NCBI GenBank assembly: GCA_003225455.1
Contig: QIAB01000069.1
Coordinates: 1-44,891, forward strand
Direction of reading: 5' to 3'
Origin: Acidobacteriota bacterium
GTDB lineage: Bacteria; Acidobacteriota; Terriglobia; Terriglobales; Acidobacteriaceae
DNA length: 44,891 nucleotides
Both the position numbers and the translations under genes were made by a program. Positions within the stretch are counted from its first letter, which is position 1; each line of letters starts with the position of its first letter. The notes beneath the pieces were generated by a model. That model had not been told where the DNA came from. It ran no database searches and worked only from the letters and a program-made list of their open reading frames with translations. Shown here in pieces: positions 28,711 to 36,410 of the stretch.

Positions 28711-28810
28711 CTTTGCCCCTTTGGCGTATGCTCCGCGGCCTTTGCGGTTAAGAGCTTTGACCGCAAAGCTCACAAAGGACTCGCAAAGTACGCAAAGATG
28801 TCTTTCGTGT
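28711..28810. repeat. Degenerate 9-base repeat with CGCAAAG core and an internal hairpin
   Basis: Copies of a CRCAAAG core recur at roughly 9-base spacing (CCGCAAAG, CTCACAAAG, CTCGCAAAG, TACGCAAAG at about 28760-28797). On the left side lie inverted CTTTGC copies. TTTGCGGT (28741-28748) and ACCGCAAA (28760-28767) form an 8-bp hairpin. It lies in the gap between the YdjM-type and DUF6580 genes. Related units occur at 33789-33880 and within 39362-39545. Confidence 0.7.
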
Positions 28811-28918
28811 GCCGCGGCTTTTCATCATCACCCTCAAACTGACCCACTTCCCGTCGGGCGCGACTTGACCTTCGGCCCAGCCGAGCGCCACAATCTTCAT
28901 GCGTAGCGAGGTGAATCC

Positions 28919-29449
28919 ATGCTGGCTTACATTTTTGTAGTGGTTGCGCTGGCGGTACGCTTCATGCCTCACCCTTGGACGTTCACGCCAGTTGTGGCGT
29001 CTCTGCTCTTCTTTGGCGCGCGTGGACGGCGTCGCCGCATTTGGATTCCCTGGGTTTTGCTGGCCGCATCGGATGTGGTCCTGACTAAGCTGGTCTACCA
29101 CTATCCTTTCTTCACCTGGGATCACTACGTAACCTGGGCCTGGTACGCGGCAATTTTGTGGTTGGGAACGAAGCTGCGCGAGAGCACCAAGCCGCTGCAT
29201 GTGATCGGGGCGGCTCTGGCCAGTTCGGTTTCTTTTTACCTGATCAGCAACTTCGACGTGTGGGCCGCGACGAATTTATATCCCAAGACCTTTGCGGGCC
29301 TGATGACGTCCTATACGTTGGCTTTGCCGTTCTTCCGGAATGCAGTTGAGGGAGATTTACTGTTCACCGCAGTGATGTTCGCGACTCCAATAGTGCTGCA
29401 CAAATTCGCGGAGACCGTTGGACAGGGCGATCACACGGCAGCGGCTTGA
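28919..29449 (+). CDS. DUF6580-family membrane protein
   Basis: A 176-residue polytopic membrane protein with about five hydrophobic segments (MLAYIFVVVALAVRFMP, FTPVVASLLFFGA, IPWVLLAASDVVLTKLVY, VIGAALASSVSFYLISNFDV, AGLMTSYTLALPFFRNAVEG). The NFDVWAATNLYPKTFAGLM stretch and the final GDLLFTAVMFATPIVL match the DUF6580 family as I know it, which looks like small ECF-transporter S components. GAGGTG precedes the ATG. No energising ATPase is nearby. A transport role is inference. Confidence 0.8.
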   Translation: MLAYIFVVVALAVRFMPHPWTFTPVVASLLFFGARGRRRRIWIPWVLLAASDVVLTKLVYHYPFFTWDHYVTWAWYAAILWLGTKLRESTKPLHVIGAALASSVSFYLISNFDVWAATNLYPKTFAGLMTSYTLALPFFRNAVEGDLLFTAVMFATPIVLHKFAETVGQGDHTAAA

Positions 29450-29471
29450 GAACTTAATTAAGCTGCTACCA

Positions 29472-30149
29472 TCATGCCGTTCGCTGCGACCCTAGCGAAT
29501 CCTTCGGGCGCTTTGCGGTTGAATTCTTTCTTGCCAATTTCGCTCTTCTGATCAGCAACCAGATTCCAAGTCCCACAGCCGCAGCCGCCAGCACCCAATG
29601 AAAGTGCCGCCGAAACACTGCGCCGGAGAATTGCACAAATCCGGGGCCAAATTTCAGGGTCAGGAACGAAAGTACTAGAAATCGCACGCAGCGCCCGGAA
29701 AATATGGCTAGTAGGAAGTGTCCGAACTGCATCTCCGAAACCGCTGCTGCCAGCACGAACAGTTTGAAGGGCGTCGGCGGCGGCAGCATGGCAGGGAACA
29801 TCAGGCTCCAGAACGGATGCTCATCAAATGCTCTGTGGAATTTCTCGAAGCGTTCGGGAGAAATGCGCTTCCGCAGCAATTCCTCGCCGCCCTTGTAGCC
29901 GATCAGGTAAATAACAATGCTGCCTAATGCTGAGCCTGCTGAAGCCAGAAAGACGTATAGCAAGAAACGCCCACGGTTCTGGTAGACATAGGTGGCGACG
30001 ACGGGGTCCATCGGCAAGCCGAGGAAAGCGGCGTCTACCGCGGAGATCAGGAACACGCCCCACGCACCGAGAGGCTTCAGCAGCGCCCACAGAAAGGCGC
30101 TATAGCGGAAAAGGATGTGTTTGATGGTCTTCAATGCGTAAGAATTCAA
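29472..30149 (-). CDS. DedA/VTT-domain membrane protein
   Basis: A 225-residue membrane protein of the DedA/SNARE-associated (VTT) family, linked in other bacteria to lipid flipping and membrane homeostasis. Visible are the segment LGAWGVFLISAVDAAFLGLP, the re-entrant-loop region LYVFLASAGSALGSIVIYLI and GYKGGEE. The family core is FWSLMFPAMLPPPTPFKLFV, and a final membrane helix (VLAAAAVGLGIWLLIR) is followed by a basic tail. The start used is the TTG at 30149; a nearby TTG at 30134 is also possible. It diverges from a truncated amidohydrolase gene. Confidence 0.85.
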   Translation of the reverse strand: MNSYALKTIKHILFRYSAFLWALLKPLGAWGVFLISAVDAAFLGLPMDPVVATYVYQNRGRFLLYVFLASAGSALGSIVIYLIGYKGGEELLRKRISPERFEKFHRAFDEHPFWSLMFPAMLPPPTPFKLFVLAAAVSEMQFGHFLLAIFSGRCVRFLVLSFLTLKFGPGFVQFSGAVFRRHFHWVLAAAAVGLGIWLLIRRAKLARKNSTAKRPKDSLGSQRTA

Positions 30150-30216
30150 GTGTACGCGAAAGCTGGGTAGCCGGTCTTGCGCGGCATACTTTCGTGTATG
30201 TAGTATCCGGCTCGCT

Positions 30217-30495
30217 ATGCGAACGCTTGCTTTTGTTCTCTCCCTATTTTTGTTCCCGCCGCTCCTCTGCGCTCAACAATATGATCTCGTGCTTGCCGGC
30301 GGCCGGGTCATCGACCCTGAAACTGCTTTGGATGCGATACGCAACGTGGGCGTGACTGGCGGCAAAATCGCGCGAATATCGGCTGAGCCTCTTTCCGGCA
30401 AGCGAGAGCTGAATGCGCGCGGGTTAGTGGTCGCCCCAGGTTTCATTGATCTTCATCAACACGGACAAGAAGGAGTGATTCTTTACCAAGTGTAG
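30217..30495 (+). pseudogene. Truncated amidohydrolase (D-aminoacylase/dihydroorotase-like), 5' fragment
   Basis: Only the first 92 residues remain of a protein that would normally be around 480-550 residues. It has a signal peptide (FVLSLFLFPPLLCAQ), then YDLVLAGGRVIDPETALDAI, a beta-sandwich strand region and the metal-binding segment GFIDLHQHGQ with the H-x-H pair. The conserved sense stops right after this motif. The last eight residues run into the 3' end of the convergent DUF4139 gene, with a 13-base overlap (30483-30495). The rest of the enzyme has been deleted or lost in assembly; a fragment of this size cannot be catalytic. Confidence 0.8.
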
Positions 30496-32000
30496 TGCGC
30501 CGTATAGGTAATCGTCTTCTCTCCATCGGGCGCAATTGTTACCGGGAATTCGATGCTCTGGCTATCGAGCTTCCTGTAGGAATCTGATTTCGCAGTTACG
30601 CTCCAGGTCAGCCAGCGATAAAGATGTTCTACCACTCGCACGTCCGCCAGCTCCTTCTTGTGGTTGCGCACCTTGATTTCAAACGACTCGTCCAGATAAT
30701 GCTGGTTAAGTTCCAGCCTGTAGTCGGTGCGGCGGCGTTCGCCAATCATGTCAAACGCGTTACCGGTATACACACGGACATTTTCGTCACGTGGGGTGTG
30801 GTCGATTACGTTCTCGCCGGTGAACTCGATCTGCCCATCGTCATTGCGCCGATAGAAGCGGACGCGCCCCTTGGGAAGCGGCATCCCAAGATGGTTCGCT
30901 TCGGAGTTGGCAAATTCGCGCATCACCCAAATTTTGGGATTCGATTCAGTGCCATAGGAATAATCGTTGCGAATATTTTCCCAATTCCACCCGTTGTAGC
31001 GGTTGGAATCGATTTTGACGCCGTCGTAAACATAAATGCGTTTGCTGGAAACCCCCGCCGCATGGATGAATTCCACCTGCTTAGTTTCTCGATCGTGCAA
31101 GGTGGTGGGCCGAGCCAGGGTGTAGAGGTGATATTCGTCGAAGGTTCTCTCGGTCACCGCCGGAGCTGGAGCTTCCATGGAAATTGCGCCCGCCATACCT
31201 CTAAACCTCAAATCGTTCATCTGGTTGGGTTGAATCTTGCTCACATCACCGGCCATCAACTTGATGCGCGCATTTTCAAATGCCTTGCCGCTCTGGTTGT
31301 CCATGGTGACCCAGCCAACCAGATCGACAGCATCGCCTTTATCGGGCGCGACGATGTTGTAGTCGGCTTCCCAGGTCAGCCCTCCGGTAACGTAGGAGAA
31401 CTCCGTGCGTATCGGTCCCGCCTGATCGGACGACAGCAGCCATTGCAGCGTGGGTTTGAGAATCGTCTCATCGCCAAGCGACGGAAATAGCGGCACACCA
31501 GGAAGGCCAAAGCGCAACTTGCCATCGACTTCAATGATCGGCTGCTCGTTGCCACCCTGCGCGTAGGCCATCTGCGCCTGGTAATACTGCTGGCCGTAGC
31601 GGTTCATAGCCATGTAGTTGTGAGGCGTGTATCCGCTGCGAATGATCTTGCCCGTGACGACTTCCTGTTTATTCTCGCGCTGCACCAGGAAGTCGATGGT
31701 CTTGCCCTCGTTGAGGGAAAGCAGCAAGGACTCGGAAATCGGGTCGGCACGATAATTCTGCTCCAGCACTTGAATGGGGTGCTTGCCGCTGGGATCGCGC
31801 AGGATGACCGAGTCCGGCTCCAGGTGCATGGTGATGTCAGTCACCTGGAGTTTGTTGACTCCTCCCTTCAGATTCAACGGGAGTTCCTGCCGCACGACAG
31901 CAAAATTCTGGTTGTAGATGGTGAGCGACGGTGCCTGCGGCTCATCAGAAGGCAGACCTACGACGCAAAGGACAAGCACACACGCGATGTGACGGAACAC
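30483..32000 (-). CDS. Exported DUF4139-domain protein
   Basis: A 505-residue secreted or periplasmic protein. The signal peptide is MFRHIACVLVLCVVGLPSDE; the mature part opens with SLTIYNQNFAVVRQELPLNL, the standard DUF4139 N-terminal strand pattern. The DUF4139 body includes TWEADYNIVAPDKGDAVDLV, GWVTMDNQSGKAFENARIKL and the C-terminal TGENVIDHTPRDENVRVYTG and IEFPVTIAPDGEKTITY. The start is a GTG at 32000, selected because AGGAGG lies four bases upstream and the hydrophobic leader starts there. The family's biochemical role is not known. Its 3' end overlaps the truncated amidohydrolase, but its own C-terminus looks natural. Confidence 0.85.
   Translation of the reverse strand: MFRHIACVLVLCVVGLPSDEPQAPSLTIYNQNFAVVRQELPLNLKGGVNKLQVTDITMHLEPDSVILRDPSGKHPIQVLEQNYRADPISESLLLSLNEGKTIDFLVQRENKQEVVTGKIIRSGYTPHNYMAMNRYGQQYYQAQMAYAQGGNEQPIIEVDGKLRFGLPGVPLFPSLGDETILKPTLQWLLSSDQAGPIRTEFSYVTGGLTWEADYNIVAPDKGDAVDLVGWVTMDNQSGKAFENARIKLMAGDVSKIQPNQMNDLRFRGMAGAISMEAPAPAVTERTFDEYHLYTLARPTTLHDRETKQVEFIHAAGVSSKRIYVYDGVKIDSNRYNGWNWENIRNDYSYGTESNPKIWVMREFANSEANHLGMPLPKGRVRFYRRNDDGQIEFTGENVIDHTPRDENVRVYTGNAFDMIGERRRTDYRLELNQHYLDESFEIKVRNHKKELADVRVVEHLYRWLTWSVTAKSDSYRKLDSQSIEFPVTIAPDGEKTITYTAHYTW
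31288..31316. repeat. 29-base direct repeat, copy 1 (inside the DUF4139 gene)
   Basis: These 29 bases, which encode part of GWVTMDNQSGK on the minus strand, recur without mismatch at 32117-32145, upstream of the same gene's start. The copies are 829 bases apart. Confidence 0.9.
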
Positions 32001-32283
32001 GAATCCTCCTGTTTGGTTGGGGAATTCGTACCTAGCGTACTTTCCTGAGAACGCGGCAGGAAGTGCTACTTGCAATACTTCTTCGATGGAGAGATGGCTA
32101 GGCGTGGTCAGTCTTCCCGCTCTGGTTGTCCATGGTGACCCAGCCGCTCCAATCGCACGGGCGAGGCGCCCGCGCCACATCGATTTGCCACTCCACCCTT
32201 GTAAAATCGCAAATAAAGGCGCAACTAAGTCGCCTGCACGATGTTCTAATTAAAGAGGTGGTCTACCCAGGGAGGGTGGCGCC
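32001..32283. promoter_or_regulatory. Divergent gap with a repeated coding fragment and a GC hairpin
   Basis: This 283-base gap separates the divergent DUF4139 gene and the first of two exported hypotheticals. It contains the ribosome site of the former (AGGAGG on the minus strand, 32005-32010), copy 2 of the 29-base repeat (32117-32145), a hairpin GGGCG-AGG-CGCCC (32159-32171) and the ribosome site GGGAGGG of the latter at about 32269-32275. No gene is seen in it. Confidence 0.6.
32117..32145. repeat. 29-base direct repeat, copy 2 (intergenic)
   Basis: Identical to 31288-31316, which is coding sequence of the neighbouring DUF4139 gene. Here it lies outside any gene and is followed by a GC-rich REP-like hairpin. 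Confidence 0.9.
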
Positions 32284-33078
32284 ATGACGACAGAGGTTTT
32301 TGAGCATCGTTCTTTTGTGAAGCGTCTGATTCCAATAATTGTAGTCATTCTTGTTTCCTCCGCAGCACTCATCTTTTCGCCTCCAGCTTCAGCACAGTTC
32401 AACGGAGTTCCGGCCTCGGTGACGTCAATCGGTTTTGGAGGCCACTTCGATCGCGCGCCGGGTGTGCCGTCGTCGGTTACATCGTTCGGATTCGGTCAAA
32501 ACGCTGGACGGACCGGGTCGATTGTTTTTCCGGCGTCGAATGGACAATTTTTCAATGAGCCTGACTGTTGCATTAATCCGTTGTTTCCGCGCAATTCGAA
32601 TTCGCCGAGACTCTTCCGGCACCGTCGCCACGACAGCTCGTTCTTTCCAGTAGGCGGAGCGGTTTATGCGGTCCCCTATCCGGTCGTAGTCGAGCCGGCG
32701 GCGGACGATTCCATGGAGGAAGAAGATTACCGCGGTGGCCCGACGATTTTCGATCGTCGCGGCTCTGGGCAATTGGCGCGGCGTCCGCGGCAGGATTATG
32801 GCGAATCGGCGCGGCCGAGCGAGCCACCCGAGGAATCCCACGAAGCAAAGGATCTAGCTGAGAGTCCGTCCGACCAGCCGCAGACTGTGCTGGTCTTCAA
32901 GGATGGTCATCAGGACGAGATTCAGAATTATGCGGTGGTAGGACAAACGCTGTATGACCTCTCGCCCGGCCACCGTCGCAAGATTGCTCTCGCAGATCTT
33001 GACCTGGCGGCCACGGCGAAGGAGAATGATAACCGAGGCATCAGTTTCCAGCTGCCTCCGGACGCACTGGGTAACTAG
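32284..33078 (+). CDS. Exported hypothetical protein, family A, copy 1
   Basis: A 264-residue protein with a signal peptide ending near ASAQ (about residue 38). The mature start carries an internal duplication, GVPASVTSIGFG (41-52) and a near copy VPSSVTSFGFG (61-71). A Pro/Arg-rich low-complexity middle follows. The C-terminal domain (about 195-260: TVLVFKDGHQDEIQNYAVVG, KIALADLDLAAT, GISFQLP) is shared with the next gene. GGGAGGG precedes the ATG. I do not recognise a named family; the C-terminal motif looks like a small beta domain. It lies two bases upstream of its paralogue, so the two form an operon. Confidence 0.8.
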   Translation: MTTEVFEHRSFVKRLIPIIVVILVSSAALIFSPPASAQFNGVPASVTSIGFGGHFDRAPGVPSSVTSFGFGQNAGRTGSIVFPASNGQFFNEPDCCINPLFPRNSNSPRLFRHRRHDSSFFPVGGAVYAVPYPVVVEPAADDSMEEEDYRGGPTIFDRRGSGQLARRPRQDYGESARPSEPPEESHEAKDLAESPSDQPQTVLVFKDGHQDEIQNYAVVGQTLYDLSPGHRRKIALADLDLAATAKENDNRGISFQLPPDALGN

Positions 33079-33080
33079 CT

Positions 33081-33779
33081 ATGAATAGCCGATTCGTGAC
33101 AGCGATGCTTGCAGCGGCGGTTTTGGTTTCGCCGTCGCTTGCGCAAATGCGCGGCGCCGGGGTCTCGCGTGGCATTGTCGGTGGAGCTCCCGGGCGCGGT
33201 TTCCGGGTGGACTTCGGCCACGGCAGAGTGGAACACCGATTCCCACGGCAGCCCATTTTTATCGGGGATCCTTTCTGGTATTCGGGTTACGACTCGCAGC
33301 CAGTCTATGAGGCCGCAGCCCCAGAGGTCATCGTTGTGCAGCCGCCGGCAGCACCGGCTCAGACTACGCCAACCGTTCCGCCAGAACCGGTCGTGATCGA
33401 ATGGCAGGGAGATCATTTCGTCAGGATGACGCTGGCCGAAGCTTCATCTCGACAACGCGGACCGGCAGATTACTCTGAGAGATCTGCAGCGCGGTTTCTG
33501 TCTGGCAAATCGGCGCCGCGCAAACCAGAAGCCCAGTCCCCGGAAGAGCTTCCTCCCGCCGTCCTGATCTTCCGCGATGGGCACAAAGAGGAAGTAAGTA
33601 AGTACACAATTATTGGTCCGAACATGTACGCGACTTCGGACTACTGGAGCAGCGGCACCTGGAGCAAGAAGATTCAACTCGCCGACCTTGACGTTCCCTC
33701 GACGGTGAAGTTGAATCAGGAGCGCGGTGTGAAGTTCAAGCTGCCAACTTCTCCCAATGAAGTCATTATTCGTCCCTAG
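33081..33779 (+). CDS. Exported hypothetical protein, family A, copy 2
   Basis: A 232-residue protein with a signal peptide (MNSRFVTAMLAAAVLVSPSL, then AQ). A Gly/Arg-rich N-terminal region follows, then a Pro-rich stretch (VVQPPAAPAQTTPTVPPEP). The C-terminal domain (AVLIFRDGHKEEVSKYTIIG, KKIQLADLDVPST, GVKFKLP) aligns with that of the upstream neighbour, with a small insertion YWSSGTW. The shared layout of exported leader, variable proline-rich middle and conserved C-terminal beta domain suggests surface or periplasmic proteins. The function is unknown. It is translated from an ATG two bases after the upstream stop. Confidence 0.8.
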   Translation: MNSRFVTAMLAAAVLVSPSLAQMRGAGVSRGIVGGAPGRGFRVDFGHGRVEHRFPRQPIFIGDPFWYSGYDSQPVYEAAAPEVIVVQPPAAPAQTTPTVPPEPVVIEWQGDHFVRMTLAEASSRQRGPADYSERSAARFLSGKSAPRKPEAQSPEELPPAVLIFRDGHKEEVSKYTIIGPNMYATSDYWSSGTWSKKIQLADLDVPSTVKLNQERGVKFKLPTSPNEVIIRP

Positions 33780-33788
33780 AATAATTAA

Positions 33789-33880
33789 CCACAAAGGGCA
33801 CGAAGGAACACGAAGGGTGACCTTGGGACTTGCCCTTCGTGTACCTTCGTGCCCTTCGTGCCCTTCGTGCCCTTCGTGGT
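33789..33880. repeat. Inverted 9-base repeat cluster, CACGAAGG/CCTTCGTG
   Basis: The left arm (33789-33816) contains CACAAAGG, CACGAAGG and CACGAAGG at about 9-10 base spacing. The right arm (33834-33880) holds CCTTCGTG at 33834, 33844, 33853, 33862 and 33871, the last four at an exact 9-base period. The arms are inverted complements and can form a long hairpin. It sits directly after the family A gene pair and before the metallophosphoesterase gene. Confidence 0.9.
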
Positions 33881-33954
33881 AGAAAGTCGCCCTGACCGTA
33901 CATCTCCGGATCAAACCAGCAACTAAACACATCCAATCTTGAGGGAGTGTTTTC

Positions 33955-35208
33955 TTGAGACTTATGTTTCTCCTTCGCCTGGGTATCTTTCTTGCATTTC
34001 TGGCTCTGATCTACCTCAGCCAGCGTTTCTGGTTTGTAGGCTCCTGGCAGTGGATCGGAGCCATTCAGCGCAGCAATTTAAAAAACGGTTTTCAGATTTT
34101 GTGGTATGTGGCGCTGCTGACAGTGCTTGCCGGATTTCTTGATCCCATGCTCGGCCACGCGCTTTCAAAGATTGCGGGCGGAAAATGGATCACAGCCGTG
34201 ACGCGGATCTGGCTGGTAGCTTCGTTCTTCGGATTCTTCGCCGTGAAGCTGGTGGGAATCATAGGCTGGATTTCTGGCGCGGGCGCGACCTTGATCTCTT
34301 CGAAGCATGCGGCGTTTGATCCGGCACGCCGCACTTTCTTTCGCTATGCGGCATATCTCGCGGGCAGTGTGCCATTCGTTGCCGCGACTTACGGATTTGC
34401 AACCGGACGTTTGAAGTACCGGGTAGAGCGTGTGGATGTTCCGATTGAGGGTCTGCCCAAAGAGCTGGATGGAATGAAAATCGTGCAGCTCAGCGACATT
34501 CACATCGGCGACTTCATGCCGCGCGAAGAGGTGCGCCGGGCGGTGCAGATGGCGAACGGTCTTAACGCCGATCTGGCGGTAGTGACCGGGGACTTCGTCA
34601 GCAGTGAGTACGATCCTTTAGAAGATTGCATCACGGAACTGAGCCGGCTCCGCGCACCGCTGGGCACATGGGGATGCAATGGCAATCACGAAATTTACGC
34701 CGATGCAGAGGATTCTGCGCAGCAATTATTCGAGCAGCATGGCATGAAACTGCTGCGGCAGGAGAACATTGCACTAGAACATCAGGGTGGCGAGTTCAAT
34801 CTGATTGGCGTGGACTATCAGCGCGACCACATGACGCGCGGCCCACGTGGGCCGATGTTGCAAAATATCGAGCATTTGGTCAGCCGCGAGATGCCAAACA
34901 TACTGCTTTCACACAATCCCAATTCATTTCATCGTGCTGCCGAACTCGGAATTGAGCTTAGCCTGGCAGGACACACTCATGGCGGACAGGTAAAAGTCGA
35001 AATTGTGGAGCACTCCATCACTCCGGCACGGCTGATCACGGATTTTGTCGCGGGACTTTATCACCTGCCGATGGGGAATCACAATTCATCCAATGGGAAC
35101 GGCAGAAAGGCGTTCCTCTACGTCAACCGCGGCCTGGGGACTTTTGGCATGCCGGTTCGGATTGGCGTTCCGCCTGAGATCACATTGCTCACGCTGCGAG
35201 CGGCCTGA
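33955..35208 (+). CDS. Membrane-anchored metallophosphoesterase (YkuE/YaeI-like)
   Basis: A 417-residue protein with about four N-terminal membrane segments (LRLGIFLAFLALIYLSQRFW, FQILWYVALLTVLAGF, IWLVASFFGFFAVKLVGIIG and one near 140). A calcineurin-like phosphoesterase domain from about 155 has the complete metal motif set: QLSDIHIGDF, VVTGDFVSSEYD, GCNGNHEIYAD, LLSHNPN and LAGHTHGGQ. YkuE/YaeI-type proteins act on lipids or phosphoesters at the membrane; the substrate is unknown here. The TTG start at 33955 is supported by GAGGGAG about seven bases upstream; an ATG at 33964 is the alternative. Confidence 0.92.
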   Translation: MRLMFLLRLGIFLAFLALIYLSQRFWFVGSWQWIGAIQRSNLKNGFQILWYVALLTVLAGFLDPMLGHALSKIAGGKWITAVTRIWLVASFFGFFAVKLVGIIGWISGAGATLISSKHAAFDPARRTFFRYAAYLAGSVPFVAATYGFATGRLKYRVERVDVPIEGLPKELDGMKIVQLSDIHIGDFMPREEVRRAVQMANGLNADLAVVTGDFVSSEYDPLEDCITELSRLRAPLGTWGCNGNHEIYADAEDSAQQLFEQHGMKLLRQENIALEHQGGEFNLIGVDYQRDHMTRGPRGPMLQNIEHLVSREMPNILLSHNPNSFHRAAELGIELSLAGHTHGGQVKVEIVEHSITPARLITDFVAGLYHLPMGNHNSSNGNGRKAFLYVNRGLGTFGMPVRIGVPPEITLLTLRAA

Positions 35209-35319
35209 GCGATACCTTCAAAGTTTCCTGTATTGGAATTGCCTTGAGCGGCACTCTGCTGCTGAAATAACGGGCTTTTCTGCCTCCCTGAGCGCATAAT
35301 GTCGGCTCGGGGAGGGTGT

Positions 35320-35862
35320 ATGCAAAGCAAAAGAGGGCTCTCGGCTTTGCTTGCGATCGCGCTAACCGTATCCTTCGCAAACTATTCGACGCATGCGTGG
35401 TCACAAGCGGAAGACAAGTCTGCCCAGGACGAGGGCAAGGCTGATGCCAAGGCGACTTCAAACATAAAGTCTGCTCCTTCGGATGAAGGTCAGCTGGCTA
35501 CTGTAAACAACGCCAAAATACCTGCCTACGCGAAAATCTATATTGCTCCGATGCTTGGCGGGTTCGAGAACTACATCATTGCCGGACTGCGGAGCAAGAA
35601 GGTACCGCTGACCGTGGTAGTGGACCGAAGCAAGGCTGAGTACGAAATCAGCGGCGTTTCGGAAAGCGAAAAGGCGGGATGGGCGAAGATGCTCTTTCTG
35701 GGCTCGCAGCAATCGAATGAGCAGGCCAGCATCAAGGTCTCCGATCTGAAGTCGGGAGCGATCATATTTGGCTACTCCGTCCATAAGGGGAACTCGGCAC
35801 GCGGCCGGCAAAGCGCAGGGGAAGCCTGCGCTAAACATCTCAAACAAGTAGTGATCGATTGA
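35320..35862 (+). CDS. Small exported protein, family B, copy 1
   Basis: A 180-residue protein with a signal-type leader (MQSKRGLSALLAIALTVSFA). A charged linker follows, then a compact domain of about 105 residues: KIYIAPMLGGFENYIIAGLR, KVPLTVVVDRSKAEYEISGV, ASIKVSDLKSGAIIFGYSVH and a C-terminal helix GEACAKHLKQVV. The start at 35320 is chosen because GGGGAGGG lies just upstream. The layout (a strand, a helix, a nucleotide-free P-loop-like GG, then ADYEI) recalls the N-terminal folds of CsgG/LpoB-type periplasmic proteins, but this is only a resemblance. It is followed 39 bases later by a paralogue. Confidence 0.78.
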   Translation: MQSKRGLSALLAIALTVSFANYSTHAWSQAEDKSAQDEGKADAKATSNIKSAPSDEGQLATVNNAKIPAYAKIYIAPMLGGFENYIIAGLRSKKVPLTVVVDRSKAEYEISGVSESEKAGWAKMLFLGSQQSNEQASIKVSDLKSGAIIFGYSVHKGNSARGRQSAGEACAKHLKQVVID

Positions 35863-35901
35863 TGAGTGGTCCTGGTTGCCAGGACATCGAAGGGGGGACG
35901 T

Positions 35902-36354
35902 ATGTCTCATAGAAAGAGTGCGGTATGCATTCTGCTCGCTTGCATTCTCATCGCTATTTTCGGAGCACAAGCCAAGGACGCGAAGAATAACGCGCCATCC
36001 GAGAAGATTCCGAGCGGGGCGAAGATGTTCATTGGTCCCATCAAGGATGGCTTTGACACATTTCTAAAGGATGCGATCGGAAAGAAAAAAGTTCCGGTGG
36101 AACTCGTGGCCAGTCGTGATCAGGCGGATTACGAAATAACCGGTACTGCTGAAACCCAGAAGGCGGGCGCAGCGAAAAAAATTATCTTAGGCAACTGGCA
36201 TTCGCGGGAAGAAGCCAGTATCACCGTCAGTAATATCAAGAGCGGGGAGGTGGTCTGGGCGTATTCCGTCCACGAAGAGGCCTCGACTCACGGCAAGCGG
36301 AGTTCTGCGGAGGCCTGCGCCAAGCACCTGAAGGAAGCGATGGAGAGCAAATAG
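35902..36354 (+). CDS. Small exported protein, family B, copy 2
   Basis: A 150-residue paralogue of the preceding gene: leader MSHRKSAVCILLACILIAIF, then KMFIGPIKDGFDTFLKDAIG, KVPVELVASRDQADYEITGT, ASITVSNIKSGEVVWAYSVH and the tail EACAKHLKEAMESK. The shared blocks show a clear tandem duplication with high divergence. The ATG at 35902 follows a GGGGGG ribosome-type stretch. The function is unknown; the pair is probably co-transcribed. Confidence 0.78.
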   Translation: MSHRKSAVCILLACILIAIFGAQAKDAKNNAPSEKIPSGAKMFIGPIKDGFDTFLKDAIGKKKVPVELVASRDQADYEITGTAETQKAGAAKKIILGNWHSREEASITVSNIKSGEVVWAYSVHEEASTHGKRSSAEACAKHLKEAMESK

Positions 36355-36410
36355 GACTGCGCTCACGGCTTTCAAGCGGACGCGCAATTACCCGATTTTC
36401 ACGAGCCGGC

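Noticed and set aside
30624-31490. 288-codon plus-strand frame inside the DUF4139 gene
   Set aside because: It is a shadow frame: no leader or ribosome site, and the minus-strand protein is intact with AGGAGG and a signal peptide.
33834-33880. CRISPR-like array of CCTTCGTG repeats
   Set aside because: The period is 9 bases with no spacers, far from the 21-40 base repeats and unique spacers of CRISPR arrays, and no cas genes are nearby.
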